Below are positions 8,415-17,215 of a stretch of 64,000 bases of DNA, in pieces. The notes below the pieces were generated by a model. That model was not told the DNA's origin and did no database searches. It saw nothing but the letters and a program-made list of their open reading frames with translations. Within the stretch, counting starts at the first letter, position 1, and each line of letters starts with the position of its first letter. The DNA is from Acidobacteriota bacterium (GTDB lineage: Bacteria; Acidobacteriota; Thermoanaerobaculia; Gp7-AA8), in NCBI GenBank assembly GCA_019244185.1, contig JAFATB010000023.1, forward strand, positions 310,001-374,000, written 5' to 3'. The translations under genes were made by a program, and so were the position numbers.

Positions 8415-8533
8415 GAAAAGCTGAATGAAGAATGCAGAACGCAGAATGAAGAATTCAGAAAGCGCTCCGCGTCTGCGGTCCTCTTTCTGAATTCTTCGTT
8501 CTGCGTTCTGCGTTCTAAATTCGCTTTTTCTGA
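8415..8533. repeat. Heptad-built palindromic repeat, copy A
   Basis: A left arm (8415-8461) of 7-base units of the type GAAYGMA and a right arm (8482-8533) that is its near-perfect reverse complement, separated by about 20 unrelated bases. The RNA from either strand would fold into a hairpin of about 45 base pairs. It fills the whole gap between the convergent barrel-peptidase and topoisomerase genes. The same arms recur at 50761 and 54394. Confidence 0.85.
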
Positions 8534-8534
8534 A

Positions 8535-9584
8535 TCACGCCGCGCGCGGCCGCTTGCGGCGATCCGCGATCGTCTCGCGGAGGAACTTCAGCAGCGCTTT
8601 CTCTTCCATCGACAGACCGACGCGCACGACCGGGCTGCCTTTGCGCGTCTTGCGCAACGTCTCCAGCGGCCGCCCTTCCATGTACTCGTCGAGGAGGCGC
8701 GGGCAGATGTACGACGAGCGGCAGACCGCGGGAGTGTTGCCGAGCTGCTCGGCCGTGGCCACGATCGCCTTGCGGACGCGGCGCTTGCGCTCGGTCTTGC
8801 TCTCGCCCTGTCCCTGCATCGCCAGCGCGATCGAGCAGAGCAGCGTCCCGGCCCACGTGCGAAAGTCTTTCGCGGTGAACGCATCGCCGATGATCGACTG
8901 GATGTAATCGTTCACGTGGCGGTCCTTCACGTCGACGATGCGGCCGTTCTGCGCGAACTTGAAGAGCTCCGCGCCGCGCGTTTTCTTCAGCTGCGCGACG
9001 ATGGTCGCGACGTCCGGGTCTTTGATCGCGCGTTGCTGTTTCTTCCGCCACTTGCCGACGTAGTCGAACTTCACGACCTTGCCGTCGAGCTTCACGTGCG
9101 AGCCGCGGATCGTCGACAGTCCGAACGTCGACTCGGCCTCGGCACTCTTGTCGTTGCCGATGCGGAAGAACCCCTGATCGATGAGCCGCACCATCGCCGC
9201 CAGGACGCGCGCCCGTTCGAGACCGTCGCCGCCGAGGTCCGCGCGGACGCGGCGGCGGAGCGCGGGGAGGGCTTCGCCGAATTCGACGACGCGGCGGAAC
9301 TTCTCCTCCTCGCGCTGCGCTCGGAAACGCGCGTGGTAGAGGTATTGCGTACGCCCTTTCTTGTCGACGCCGACGGCCTGCAGCGGCGCGGTCTCGCCGC
9401 GCGCGATGCGCACGTCCTGCCACGCGGGCGGGATGCGCAGCTTCGCGATGCGCGCGAGCGTCTTCTCATCCTCCACGAGCGCGCCGCCCGGCAGACGATA
9501 GGCGAACCCTCGCTCCTTCGTCCCCTCGCGGCGCATGCCGTGCAGGTCGAGAACCCAACGGCGACGAACGCCTTTTCCGGCCAT
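8535..9584 (-). CDS. DNA topoisomerase IB (poxvirus/bacterial type)
   Basis: Relaxes supercoils by transient 3'-phosphotyrosyl cleavage. The 349-residue length matches bacterial TopIB. The N-terminal domain has LRIPPAWQDVRIA and LQAVGVDKKGRTQYLYH. The catalytic domain has FGLSTIRGSHV, KDFRTWAGT with an active-site arginine, and CRSSYICPRLLDEY containing the nucleophilic tyrosine. All key residues appear intact. ATG 9584 diverges from the first GT-C gene with only about 30 bases between them. The last codon abuts the palindromic repeat that may terminate transcription from both sides. Confidence 0.92.
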   Translation of the reverse strand: MAGKGVRRRWVLDLHGMRREGTKERGFAYRLPGGALVEDEKTLARIAKLRIPPAWQDVRIARGETAPLQAVGVDKKGRTQYLYHARFRAQREEEKFRRVVEFGEALPALRRRVRADLGGDGLERARVLAAMVRLIDQGFFRIGNDKSAEAESTFGLSTIRGSHVKLDGKVVKFDYVGKWRKKQQRAIKDPDVATIVAQLKKTRGAELFKFAQNGRIVDVKDRHVNDYIQSIIGDAFTAKDFRTWAGTLLCSIALAMQGQGESKTERKRRVRKAIVATAEQLGNTPAVCRSSYICPRLLDEYMEGRPLETLRKTRKGSPVVRVGLSMEEKALLKFLRETIADRRKRPRAA

Positions 9585-9616
9585 GCCTGGGCCGCGGATT
9601 TTGCGAGAATGGTGCC

Positions 9617-11308
9617 CTGTCGCCGCTCACGCCGTTCGAACGCCGCGCGGTCGCCGTCACCGCGCTCGCCGTCGCCGTCACCCGCGTCTTCGCGCTCTCG
9701 CGCACGTTGTGGGACTGGGACGAGGTGCAGTTCTGCGCCGCGCTGCGCGAGTACGACGTGCCGCTGCACCACCCGCACCCGCCCGGCTTTCCGCTGTTCG
9801 TGCTCGCCGCGAAGTTCGTGCGCCTCTTCGTGCGCGACGACTTTCATGCGTTGCAGAGCGTGACGTTCATCGCCGCGTGCGCGCTCTTTCCGCTGCTGTT
9901 TTTCGTCGCGCGCGCGCTGCGGTTCGACTTTGCGACCTCGTACGCCGGGGCGCTGTTGTTCGTCTTTTTGCCCGACGTCTGGTTCTACGGCGGCACCGCC
10001 TTCAGCGACATCACCGGCATCGCCGCGATTCTCACCGCGGTGGGCTTGCTGCTGTGGCGCGACGAGACGTTCCTCGCCGGCGCGGCGATGCTCGGCGTCG
10101 CCGCGGCGATCCGTCCGCAGGCGATGCTCTTCGGCGTCGCACCGTTTCTGCTCGCGGCGTGGCGCGCGCGCCAGCGTCCCGGACGCGTCGTCATCGCGGG
10201 CGTGCTTGCCGCGACGATCGTCGTCGCGAGCTACGCCGGCGCGGCCGCGGCGTCGTCTTCGTTCACCGGCTACCGCGACTCCGTGCGTGGCGTGAAGACG
10301 TGGGTGCGCTCGGTCGATGCGTTCACGAATCCGGCGCGTCCGCAGCTGCTCTCGCTCGCCGCGGACTTTTTCGTGCACCCGATGGGCGGCGGCCGCATCG
10401 CGTGGGTGCTCGTCGCGCTCGCGTGCATCGCGCTCGTCGACCGACGCTCGTGGCTCGTCGTCGCGATCTTCGCGCCGTTCGCGGGTTTCGCGTGGCTGAT
10501 GCTCGATCACTACTCGATCCATCGCTATGCGACCGCGTACGTCGCGCTGCACGCGCTGCTCGCCGCGCGCGGCGCGCAAGTCGTGCTGCGCCGCCGCGCG
10601 CTGCAGGTCGCGGCGATCGCGCTGATCGCGTTGCGGTACGCGTGGTGGACCGCGCCCGCGCTCGCAACGGCGCGCACGACGCCGTCGCCGACGTACGCGG
10701 GGATGCAATGGTTGCGCGCGCAACGCGTCCCCATCTACGTGCACGGCTCGCTCGGTCCGTTCGCGAATTACTTCCTGTACGATCGCCCGGTGCTCGTGCT
10801 GCGCGACCTGACGACGCTTCCGCCGGCCGCGCCGCCGCACGCGCTCGCCGCGACGGAAGGCCTCGTCGTCGGCGCGCGCGCCACGTTCGTGCGGCCGTTC
10901 GGCCGCCTCTACGAGCTCGCACGGCAGCGCTACTTCACCGTTTCCGTGCTGCCGCTTTCGAACGTCTGGCAATTCGGCGACGGCTGGTACGACGCGGAAG
11001 AAGACCCGCCGCAGATGTGGCGCTGGATGAGCGCGCGCAGCGTGACCACACTTCCCGCCTTGCGCGCCGCACGCGGACGCTTGACGCTCGCGCTCGCGGC
11101 ACCGAAGCACGAGCAGGCCGACGTCGAGGTGCGCTTCAACGGCGTGCTGCTGGAGCGCTTCCACTGCACGGATATCGCGGTGCCGCGGTCGTGGAGCGTC
11201 CCGTCGCGCGCCTCGAATACGCTCGTGCTCGCGGCGTCGCCGGCGCGGCGCATGGGCAACGATCGGCGCGTGCTCTCCGTACAACTGGTCGGGCTCGGAT
11301 GGGAATGA
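9617..11308 (+). CDS. GT-C-type glycosyltransferase-like membrane protein, paralogue 1 of 3
   Basis: About 10 hydrophobic helices. The first extracytoplasmic loop has the acidic WDWDEVQF motif typical of GT-C enzymes that use lipid-linked sugars, followed by HPHPPGFPLFVLAAK (DUF2723-like). A final domain of about 120 residues (FGDGWYDAEED, WRWMSAR, VEVRFNGVLLERF) looks like a beta-sandwich outside the membrane. The start is uncertain: alignment with paralogues 2 and 3 needs residues before the TTG at 9707, and the only start-like codon upstream in this frame that gives the right length is CTG 9617, six bases after GAGAAT. The stop overlaps paralogue 2. Confidence 0.7.
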   Translation: MSPLTPFERRAVAVTALAVAVTRVFALSRTLWDWDEVQFCAALREYDVPLHHPHPPGFPLFVLAAKFVRLFVRDDFHALQSVTFIAACALFPLLFFVARALRFDFATSYAGALLFVFLPDVWFYGGTAFSDITGIAAILTAVGLLLWRDETFLAGAAMLGVAAAIRPQAMLFGVAPFLLAAWRARQRPGRVVIAGVLAATIVVASYAGAAAASSSFTGYRDSVRGVKTWVRSVDAFTNPARPQLLSLAADFFVHPMGGGRIAWVLVALACIALVDRRSWLVVAIFAPFAGFAWLMLDHYSIHRYATAYVALHALLAARGAQVVLRRRALQVAAIALIALRYAWWTAPALATARTTPSPTYAGMQWLRAQRVPIYVHGSLGPFANYFLYDRPVLVLRDLTTLPPAAPPHALAATEGLVVGARATFVRPFGRLYELARQRYFTVSVLPLSNVWQFGDGWYDAEEDPPQMWRWMSARSVTTLPALRAARGRLTLALAAPKHEQADVEVRFNGVLLERFHCTDIAVPRSWSVPSRASNTLVLAASPARRMGNDRRVLSVQLVGLGWE

Positions 11309-13068
11309 CGGAACGCCAGCGGCGGATCCTGCTCGTCGTCGCGATCGCGGTGGCGCTGACGCGGTTCCTCGCCGTCGCGCACAACCTCTTCGACTGGGAC
11401 GAGGGACTTTTCTGCGGCGGCGTCGTCGAATACGACGTCGCGAACCATCATCCGCATCCGCCCGGCTATCCGCTCTTCATCGCCGCCGCGAAGCTCGTGC
11501 ACCTCATCGGCGTTCCGCCGTTTCGCTCGCTGCAGACGATCGTCGTCCTCGGCGCGCTCGCGCTGTTTCCGGCGACCTTCTTCTTCGCGCGAGCTCTCGG
11601 CTTCGCGTTCGCGACCTCCGTCGCCGGCGCCGCGATCTACTGCTTTCTGCCGAACGTCTGGATTTACGGCGGCACCGGCTTCTCCGACATTCCCGCGACC
11701 GCGATCGGCTTCGCCGCCTGCGCGCTCCTGCTGCGCGGACGCGGCGACCGCCGCGCGTACATTCTCGGCGCGATCGTGCTCGGCATCGCCGCGGGCTTTC
11801 GTCCGCCGAATCTCTTCATCGGCGCGGTGCCGGCGCTGGTCGCCACGTGGTCGCGCATCCGCGCGCGCGACTGGCGCGCCGTCGCCACCGCGCTCGTCCT
11901 CGGCGGCGCCATCGCCGGCGCGAGCTACGCCGGCGCCGCGCTCGCATCGAGCTCCATCGACGGCTATCTCGGCGCGCTCCGCTCGCAAAGCAAGTGGGTC
12001 CACGACATCGACTCGTGGCACAACCCGCATCGCGCGCCGCTCTCCGTCGTCGCGCGGATGTTCTTTCTCTGGCCGGTCGAACAGCACGCGCAGATGTTCG
12101 GCCTGGTCTGTCTCGCCATCATCGGCCTGCTCGGCGCGCTGTTCGCCGCGAACAGCCGCCGCGCGGCGCTCCTCGTCGTGGCGACGTTCGTGCCGCTCGC
12201 GATCACGACGTGGCTGAACCTCGACGTGCAGGCCGCGGGACGCTACGCGATTCCGTATCTCGTCGTGCACGCGCTGCTCGCCGCGGAAGGCTTGCGCTGG
12301 ATCACACTGCAACGCACCGGCGTGCAGGCGGCGCTCGCCGGCGCGATCGTGATCGTCTTCTGCGTCTGGACCTGGCCCGCGCTCACGCTGCAGCGCCGCC
12401 GCGACGCGCCGCCGGTCGCCGCGCTGAACTGGATTCGACGCAACGTTCCGCGCGACGCAAAGGTCTACGTCCACGGCGGACTCGGGCCGCTCGCCGACGT
12501 CGTGCTCCACGATCGCCTGCCGATGTACTTCGACTCGCTCGACCAGATCTCGCTGACGAACGGCGACGCGTGGGTGGTCGATCTCAACATCGCGCCGGGC
12601 GCGCACAACTTCGTCTGGCCGCGCCAGCAGCTCTGGAAGATTCTGCGGCGCCGCAACTTCGAGGCGTCGATCAGCCGCCTCTCCGCGCACCTCGTCTTCG
12701 GCAGCGGCTTCTATCCGCAGGAGGGGAGCGGGCTGGACATCTTTCAGTGGATGGGGAAAGAAGGGCGCATCGAGATGCCGGCGTTCCACGGAGACGGCCG
12801 GCTGCATCTCCGGACCTACGTGCCGATCAACACGCTGCCGGCGCATCCGACCATCGAGGTCTGGATGAACGGCAAATTGCTCGATCGCTTCCTCGGCGAC
12901 CGCGACGAGATCGACCGCAGCTGGATCGTGCCGTCGCGCGCCGGCGCGCCGAACGAGCTGCGCATCACCACCAGCGGCGTGGTCAATCCGAAAGCGCTCG
13001 GCAAGTCCGACGACGCGCGCGACCTCGGCCTGCGCATCGACGTGCTCTCATGGACGCCGGTGCGCTGA
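11305..13068 (+). CDS. GT-C-type glycosyltransferase-like membrane protein, paralogue 2 of 3
   Basis: A 587-residue polytopic protein with the same plan as its neighbours: LFDWDEGLFCGGVVEYDV in the first loop, HPHPPGYPLFIAAAKL, IYGGTGFSDIPATA in the third helix region, then a C-terminal extracytoplasmic sandwich (FQWMGKEGRIEMP, IEVWMNGKLLDRF). ATG 11305 overlaps the previous stop as ATGA; an in-frame ATG at 11299 is an alternative. Family knowledge predicts transfer of a sugar from a polyprenyl-phosphate donor outside the inner membrane; the acceptor is unknown. Confidence 0.75.
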   Translation: MTERQRRILLVVAIAVALTRFLAVAHNLFDWDEGLFCGGVVEYDVANHHPHPPGYPLFIAAAKLVHLIGVPPFRSLQTIVVLGALALFPATFFFARALGFAFATSVAGAAIYCFLPNVWIYGGTGFSDIPATAIGFAACALLLRGRGDRRAYILGAIVLGIAAGFRPPNLFIGAVPALVATWSRIRARDWRAVATALVLGGAIAGASYAGAALASSSIDGYLGALRSQSKWVHDIDSWHNPHRAPLSVVARMFFLWPVEQHAQMFGLVCLAIIGLLGALFAANSRRAALLVVATFVPLAITTWLNLDVQAAGRYAIPYLVVHALLAAEGLRWITLQRTGVQAALAGAIVIVFCVWTWPALTLQRRRDAPPVAALNWIRRNVPRDAKVYVHGGLGPLADVVLHDRLPMYFDSLDQISLTNGDAWVVDLNIAPGAHNFVWPRQQLWKILRRRNFEASISRLSAHLVFGSGFYPQEGSGLDIFQWMGKEGRIEMPAFHGDGRLHLRTYVPINTLPAHPTIEVWMNGKLLDRFLGDRDEIDRSWIVPSRAGAPNELRITTSGVVNPKALGKSDDARDLGLRIDVLSWTPVR

Positions 13069-14723
13069 CGCCGCGCGAGCGGCAGGCGTTCGTGCTCGCG
13101 GCGCTCGCCGTCGCGGTCACGCGTTTCCTCGCGATCTCGAAGACGCTCTGGGACTGGGACGAGGCGCTCTTCGCGCTCGCTGTGCGCGACTACGACGTCA
13201 CGCGTTACCACCCGCAGCCGCCCGGCTTCCCGCTGTTCATCGGCGCCGCGAAGCTGCTCGTGCAACTCGCGCACGTCGACGGCTTCCGCGCGCTGCAGAC
13301 GCTGACCGTGCTGTCCTCGCTGTTCGTCTTTCCCGCGGCGTTTCTACTCGCACGTGCGCTGCGGATGCCGTTCTTCGCGTCGATGGCCGCGGCGCTGTTG
13401 CTCGCATTCGCGCCGAACGTCTGGTTCTACGGCGGCACCGCGTTCAGCGACGTGCCGTCGATGGTGCTCGTGCTCTTCGCCTGCGCGCTGTTGCTGCGCG
13501 GGTCGACGCTCGGCGGCGCGACGCTCCTCGGCATCGCCGCCGCGATTCGTCCGCAGAGCGTGCTCATCGCGTTCGTGCCGATGCTGCTCGCGTTCCGCAC
13601 GCGCCGACGCACGGCGTTACAGGGTGCGGCCATCGTCGCGGCGATCGTGATCGTCAGCTACGGCGCGGCGGCGTACGCGAGCGGCGGCTGGGACGCGTAT
13701 CGCGCCGTGCTCGCGCGGCACGAGCAGTACATCCGCGGCGTCGATTCGTTTCTCAGTCCGATCCGGCCATCGCTGCTGCGCGTCGCCGACGACTTCTTCT
13801 TCTGGCCGTATCGAGCGCCGCTGCTGAACGTCGCCATCGTCGCCTTGGCGCTCGCCGGACTCACGCGGCGCCGCGCGTGGCTCGCCGTGGCGATCTTCGC
13901 GCCGTTCGCGCTCTTCGCGTGGCTCTATCTCGACTTCCACAGCGTCAGCCGGTTCTCGATCGGCTACGCGCCGTTGTACGCGCTGCTCGCCGCCGAAGGA
14001 ATCGACCTGACGCGCCGCGCGCGCGGCTTCGTGCTCGCCGCGCTCGTCGGATATGCAGTCGTGCTGATGATGCCGGCGCTCGCGGTCGTGCATCGCACGC
14101 CGTCGCCGCCGGTCGCGGCGATGACGTTCGTGCGCGCGCGCGCGTCGCGGGCGTCGAGCGTGCTGCTCGTCGACGAACGGCTCGCCGCGCACGCGGAGCT
14201 TCTCCTCGCCGATTACGACCGCGAGCTTGTCGCGCTCGCCGCCACCGCCCGCCCGCCCGCGACGATGCACGCGCGCGCCGACGTGCTGGTCGTGCGCGAA
14301 GACGCTGCCGCCGGCGGCGTCGCGTTCATGCGCGCGCGGGCGCCGCTCGCGTCACTCGTGCGTCCGCGCTACTTCGAGACGTCCGTCGCGAACGCGCGAC
14401 GCATCACGTTCGGCGACGGCTGGTACGGCGAGGAAGGCGCGCCGCGCGCGCCGTGGCGGTGGATGGGGCGCGCGTCGCGACTCGAGATTCCCGCCGGCGC
14501 GTCGCGCATCGACATCCGCTTCGCGGTGCCGCTCCCGACGACGATCGTGATCCGCGCGGACGATCGCATCATCGACCACATCACGACGACGCCCGCGACG
14601 GTCGAGCGCACGTGGCATGTCGCGAACGCGCGCACGCTCACGATCGAGACGAGTGCAATCGCGCACGGCCCGCACGATCCGCGCGAGCTCGGGCTGCGCC
14701 TCGATGAGCTCGAGGCGCAGTGA
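13050..14723 (+). CDS. GT-C-type glycosyltransferase-like membrane protein, paralogue 3 of 3
   Basis: A 557-residue protein, start ATG 13050, overlapping paralogue 2 by 19 bases. It has WDWDEALFALAVRDYDV, HPQPPGFPLFIGAAKLL, WFYGGTAFSDVPSM and the same terminal domain (FGDGWYGEEG, WRWMGRASRLEIP, DPRELGLRLDELE). The three genes are clearly tandem duplicates that have diverged considerably. They probably form one transcript and could add different sugars, or work on different acceptors, in one surface glycan. Confidence 0.75.
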   Translation: MDAGALTPRERQAFVLAALAVAVTRFLAISKTLWDWDEALFALAVRDYDVTRYHPQPPGFPLFIGAAKLLVQLAHVDGFRALQTLTVLSSLFVFPAAFLLARALRMPFFASMAAALLLAFAPNVWFYGGTAFSDVPSMVLVLFACALLLRGSTLGGATLLGIAAAIRPQSVLIAFVPMLLAFRTRRRTALQGAAIVAAIVIVSYGAAAYASGGWDAYRAVLARHEQYIRGVDSFLSPIRPSLLRVADDFFFWPYRAPLLNVAIVALALAGLTRRRAWLAVAIFAPFALFAWLYLDFHSVSRFSIGYAPLYALLAAEGIDLTRRARGFVLAALVGYAVVLMMPALAVVHRTPSPPVAAMTFVRARASRASSVLLVDERLAAHAELLLADYDRELVALAATARPPATMHARADVLVVREDAAAGGVAFMRARAPLASLVRPRYFETSVANARRITFGDGWYGEEGAPRAPWRWMGRASRLEIPAGASRIDIRFAVPLPTTIVIRADDRIIDHITTTPATVERTWHVANARTLTIETSAIAHGPHDPRELGLRLDELEAQ

Positions 14724-14735
14724 ACGCGTGCAAGC

Positions 14736-16703
14736 TTATGGGCGGAACTCGATCGACTGCGGGAACCACGTGCGCACGTGCTTCCCGTCCTTCACCGGCG
14801 GCGTGAAGCGTGTGGAGCGGATGGCGCGCATCGCGGCCTCGTTGAGGCCGAAGCGCGGCTCGCCGCGCAGCACCTTCACGTCCAGCACTTCGCCGTTCTC
14901 GCCGATGAACGCGCTGAGGATGATCGTCGCCGAGACCTTCTGCTGCGCGGCCATGGCCGGATACATCGGCCGGATCGCGCGCGTGGGACGCGGCAGCGTG
15001 TCGAGCGCCGAAACGTCGACGACGTCGCCCTCGTGGACGCCCGCCGTCTGCGCGGCCGGCGCCTGCGTCACGACCTGCTGCACCGGCGCGGACGACTGCG
15101 TCTGCGCGGGCGCGGCCGGCGTCGGGTCGACCGGCGTCGTGCGCGCGGGCGCCGATTCACGCCGCTGCTGCTGATCGAGCTGCGCCGCGGACAGCGACGG
15201 ACGGTCGTCGCTCACCGCCGGGGCGGGCGTCGACGATGCGACGCTGACCGGCGGCGCCGTGACCACCGGCGCGTTCTTCGACTGCTTCTGCCGCAGCTCC
15301 GCGTTGAACTGGTTCTGCAGCTTCATCATCTCTTCGTTCATCTTCCGCCGCACCGCGTCCTCGAACGCCTTCTTCTGCGCCTCGGCATCCGTGGTCGCCG
15401 GGGCCGCGGGCGTGGCGGTGGACGTCTGCGGCGACGCCGACGCGACGACCGGCTCGGAGATGATGCGGTGCTGCGCGGGCTGCTGCTGCGCGGTCACGCC
15501 CGGGAGCACCTGCGCGGTGCTGAGGGGCGCGGGGGCCGCGGCCGTCGTCGAGTGCTTCGACATCATGTAGTACGCGCCGAGACCGACGCCGGCGACCACG
15601 AGCGCGGCGGCGGCGACGAGCGGCAGCTTGCTCTTCGACTTCGGCGCGTCAGCCGAGGCGAACATCGACGGCGCGGGGGACGGTTCGTAGGCAGGCGCGG
15701 GAACGGCGACCGGCTTCGGCGCCTCGAGATACGGCAGGACGTTGACCTTCGACTCCTTGTCGCGGTCGAGCGCTTCGGCTTCCAATTCTTTCTTCAGCAG
15801 ATTGCTGAGATAGAACGCGAGATTGAACGTCGTCGCCGAATACTTGCCGCCGTGCGCGAGGCCGGAGATGGCTTGCTTCATCTCGCCGATCGACGCGTAG
15901 CGCATCGACGGATCGATGTTGAACGACTTGTCGAGGACGACGCGGATGTCGTCGGGCACCGGCGCGCCGGTGAGCGTCTTCGCCGCGCGCACGGCTGCGC
16001 CGAACGCGCTCGCCGTCGCCGCGTCGGGCGGCTCCTGGCCGGTGACGAGGAGGAACAGGATCGCGCCCATTGAATAGACGTCGGCGTTTTTCACCGGCTG
16101 GGCGGCATTGCGCGATTCCGGACAGAAGTAACGCCCGATCTCCGCCGCGACGCGCGCGTCCTGCAGCGAAGCGAGCATGCCGGCGCCGAGTTGCTGGCCC
16201 GCGACGCGGATCTCGCCGTCGTCGCTGATCCAGATCATCTGCGGCAGCAGCGCGCCGTGCGAGAGACGTCCGCCGCCGCTGCGCAGGTCCGCGGTCGTCG
16301 CGAGAGACAGCGCGACTTTCTCCGCGATCACGATGGCCTGATCGATCGGCAGCGGATTGGGAGGCGTGTCTTTGCCGCCGCGGCCGCGGTCGATGATGTG
16401 GCGCAGCGAACGTCCGCCCGCGTAATCCCACGCGACGAACGGCACGCCGTCGGCGACGCCCGCGACCTGCTCGCGCGCGAACGAAGTGCCGGTGAGCTGC
16501 GGCAGGATCTGCGCCGCCGCTTCCGCGCTCGCGGTGAGCGCCGCGCGGTTGCCGCCGGTGAGGCGCCGCAGCGCAACCGTCGGTCCGAGCTGCGCGCCGT
16601 CGATGCGCCCGGCGCGCCAAAGCTCGCCGATGGCGTCCGTTTCGAGTTTCTTGAAAAGGATGTACGGACCGAACGAATCGTACGGCTTGTTGCGCGCAGC
16701 CAT
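14736..16703 (-). CDS. Pseudokinase - membrane helix - TonB C-terminal domain fusion
   Basis: A 655-residue protein. Residues about 10-290 follow the Ser/Thr kinase fold (DVYSMGAILFLLVTGQEPPD, DPSMRYASIGEMKQAI), but every catalytic motif is lost: the beta-3 lysine is R46 in VALRRL, the HRD loop reads SHGALLPQMIW, and the DFG site reads RVAGQQLG. One membrane helix follows (about 362-382), then a Gln/Ala/Pro-rich periplasmic stalk with a short coiled coil. The last 90 residues are a TonB_C domain (PMYPAMAAQQKVSATIILSA, AAMRAIRSTRFTPP). It may sense a cytosolic ligand or partner and act on an outer-membrane protein. A GGGGG stretch 15 bases before the ATG is the likely Shine-Dalgarno. Confidence 0.8.
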   Translation of the reverse strand: MAARNKPYDSFGPYILFKKLETDAIGELWRAGRIDGAQLGPTVALRRLTGGNRAALTASAEAAAQILPQLTGTSFAREQVAGVADGVPFVAWDYAGGRSLRHIIDRGRGGKDTPPNPLPIDQAIVIAEKVALSLATTADLRSGGGRLSHGALLPQMIWISDDGEIRVAGQQLGAGMLASLQDARVAAEIGRYFCPESRNAAQPVKNADVYSMGAILFLLVTGQEPPDAATASAFGAAVRAAKTLTGAPVPDDIRVVLDKSFNIDPSMRYASIGEMKQAISGLAHGGKYSATTFNLAFYLSNLLKKELEAEALDRDKESKVNVLPYLEAPKPVAVPAPAYEPSPAPSMFASADAPKSKSKLPLVAAAALVVAGVGLGAYYMMSKHSTTAAAPAPLSTAQVLPGVTAQQQPAQHRIISEPVVASASPQTSTATPAAPATTDAEAQKKAFEDAVRRKMNEEMMKLQNQFNAELRQKQSKNAPVVTAPPVSVASSTPAPAVSDDRPSLSAAQLDQQQRRESAPARTTPVDPTPAAPAQTQSSAPVQQVVTQAPAAQTAGVHEGDVVDVSALDTLPRPTRAIRPMYPAMAAQQKVSATIILSAFIGENGEVLDVKVLRGEPRFGLNEAAMRAIRSTRFTPPVKDGKHVRTWFPQSIEFRP

Positions 16704-16771
16704 CGTGATTGAACCCCCGAGTTATTTGTGGACGGGGAAGGATACCACCAATTTGGGCGCGCGAGCGGGCG

Positions 16772-17215
16772 TCAACGCGCGGGCGAACGCGACTGTTCGC
16801 TCCACGTACAGAGCGTCTGCACGTCCGCGGGCGAGAGTTTCGCCTGGCGATGCACGAGCGTGTACGAGCCGATCGGCATGTCGCCGTGCTGCACCTGATC
16901 GCACACTTCCTCGAGCTTGCGACTCTGCTTCTTCGCCGTGTACGTCGCAAAGACCGACGCGTTCAGCTCGCGCCGTCCTTCGTTCACGTGATTGACGAGC
17001 CACCACGAGAGCGGCGAGATGTTCGTGTACCACGGCCAGCGCGTCTCGTTGGAATGGCAGTCGCGGCACGAGCGGTCGAAGATCGCCTGCACGTTCGCCG
17101 GCATCGTCAGCCGCTTCGCCGGATCGACGGGCGGATTCGTGCGCGCGGGGCGGATGAACTGCGCGACGACAACGAGAATCACGAGCACGAGCAGGATGCG
17201 TTTCAACATCGTCAT
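16772..17215 (-). CDS. Haem-binding domain protein (c-type cytochrome-like)
   Basis: A 147-residue protein with an N-terminal membrane anchor (residues 5-22) and an exported domain with one CxxCH site, SCRDCHSNETRWPWYTNISP, which is typical of the Haem_bd family. Later HGDMPIGSYTLVH supplies a likely distal Met ligand. Such proteins carry one covalently bound haem c, usually in respiration-linked redox chains of Bacteroidota and Acidobacteriota. The start overlaps the end of mltG by four bases (ATGA), so the two are co-expressed although no functional link is obvious. Confidence 0.82.
   Translation of the reverse strand: MTMLKRILLVLVILVVVAQFIRPARTNPPVDPAKRLTMPANVQAIFDRSCRDCHSNETRWPWYTNISPLSWWLVNHVNEGRRELNASVFATYTAKKQSRKLEEVCDQVQHGDMPIGSYTLVHRQAKLSPADVQTLCTWSEQSRSPAR

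Noticed and set aside
9535..11304. Continuous open frame running from inside the topoisomerase gene into the second GT-C gene
   Set aside because: Before 11305 the translation is Arg/Ala-rich low complexity in the wrong frame for GT-C paralogue 1; only the part after 11305 is real.
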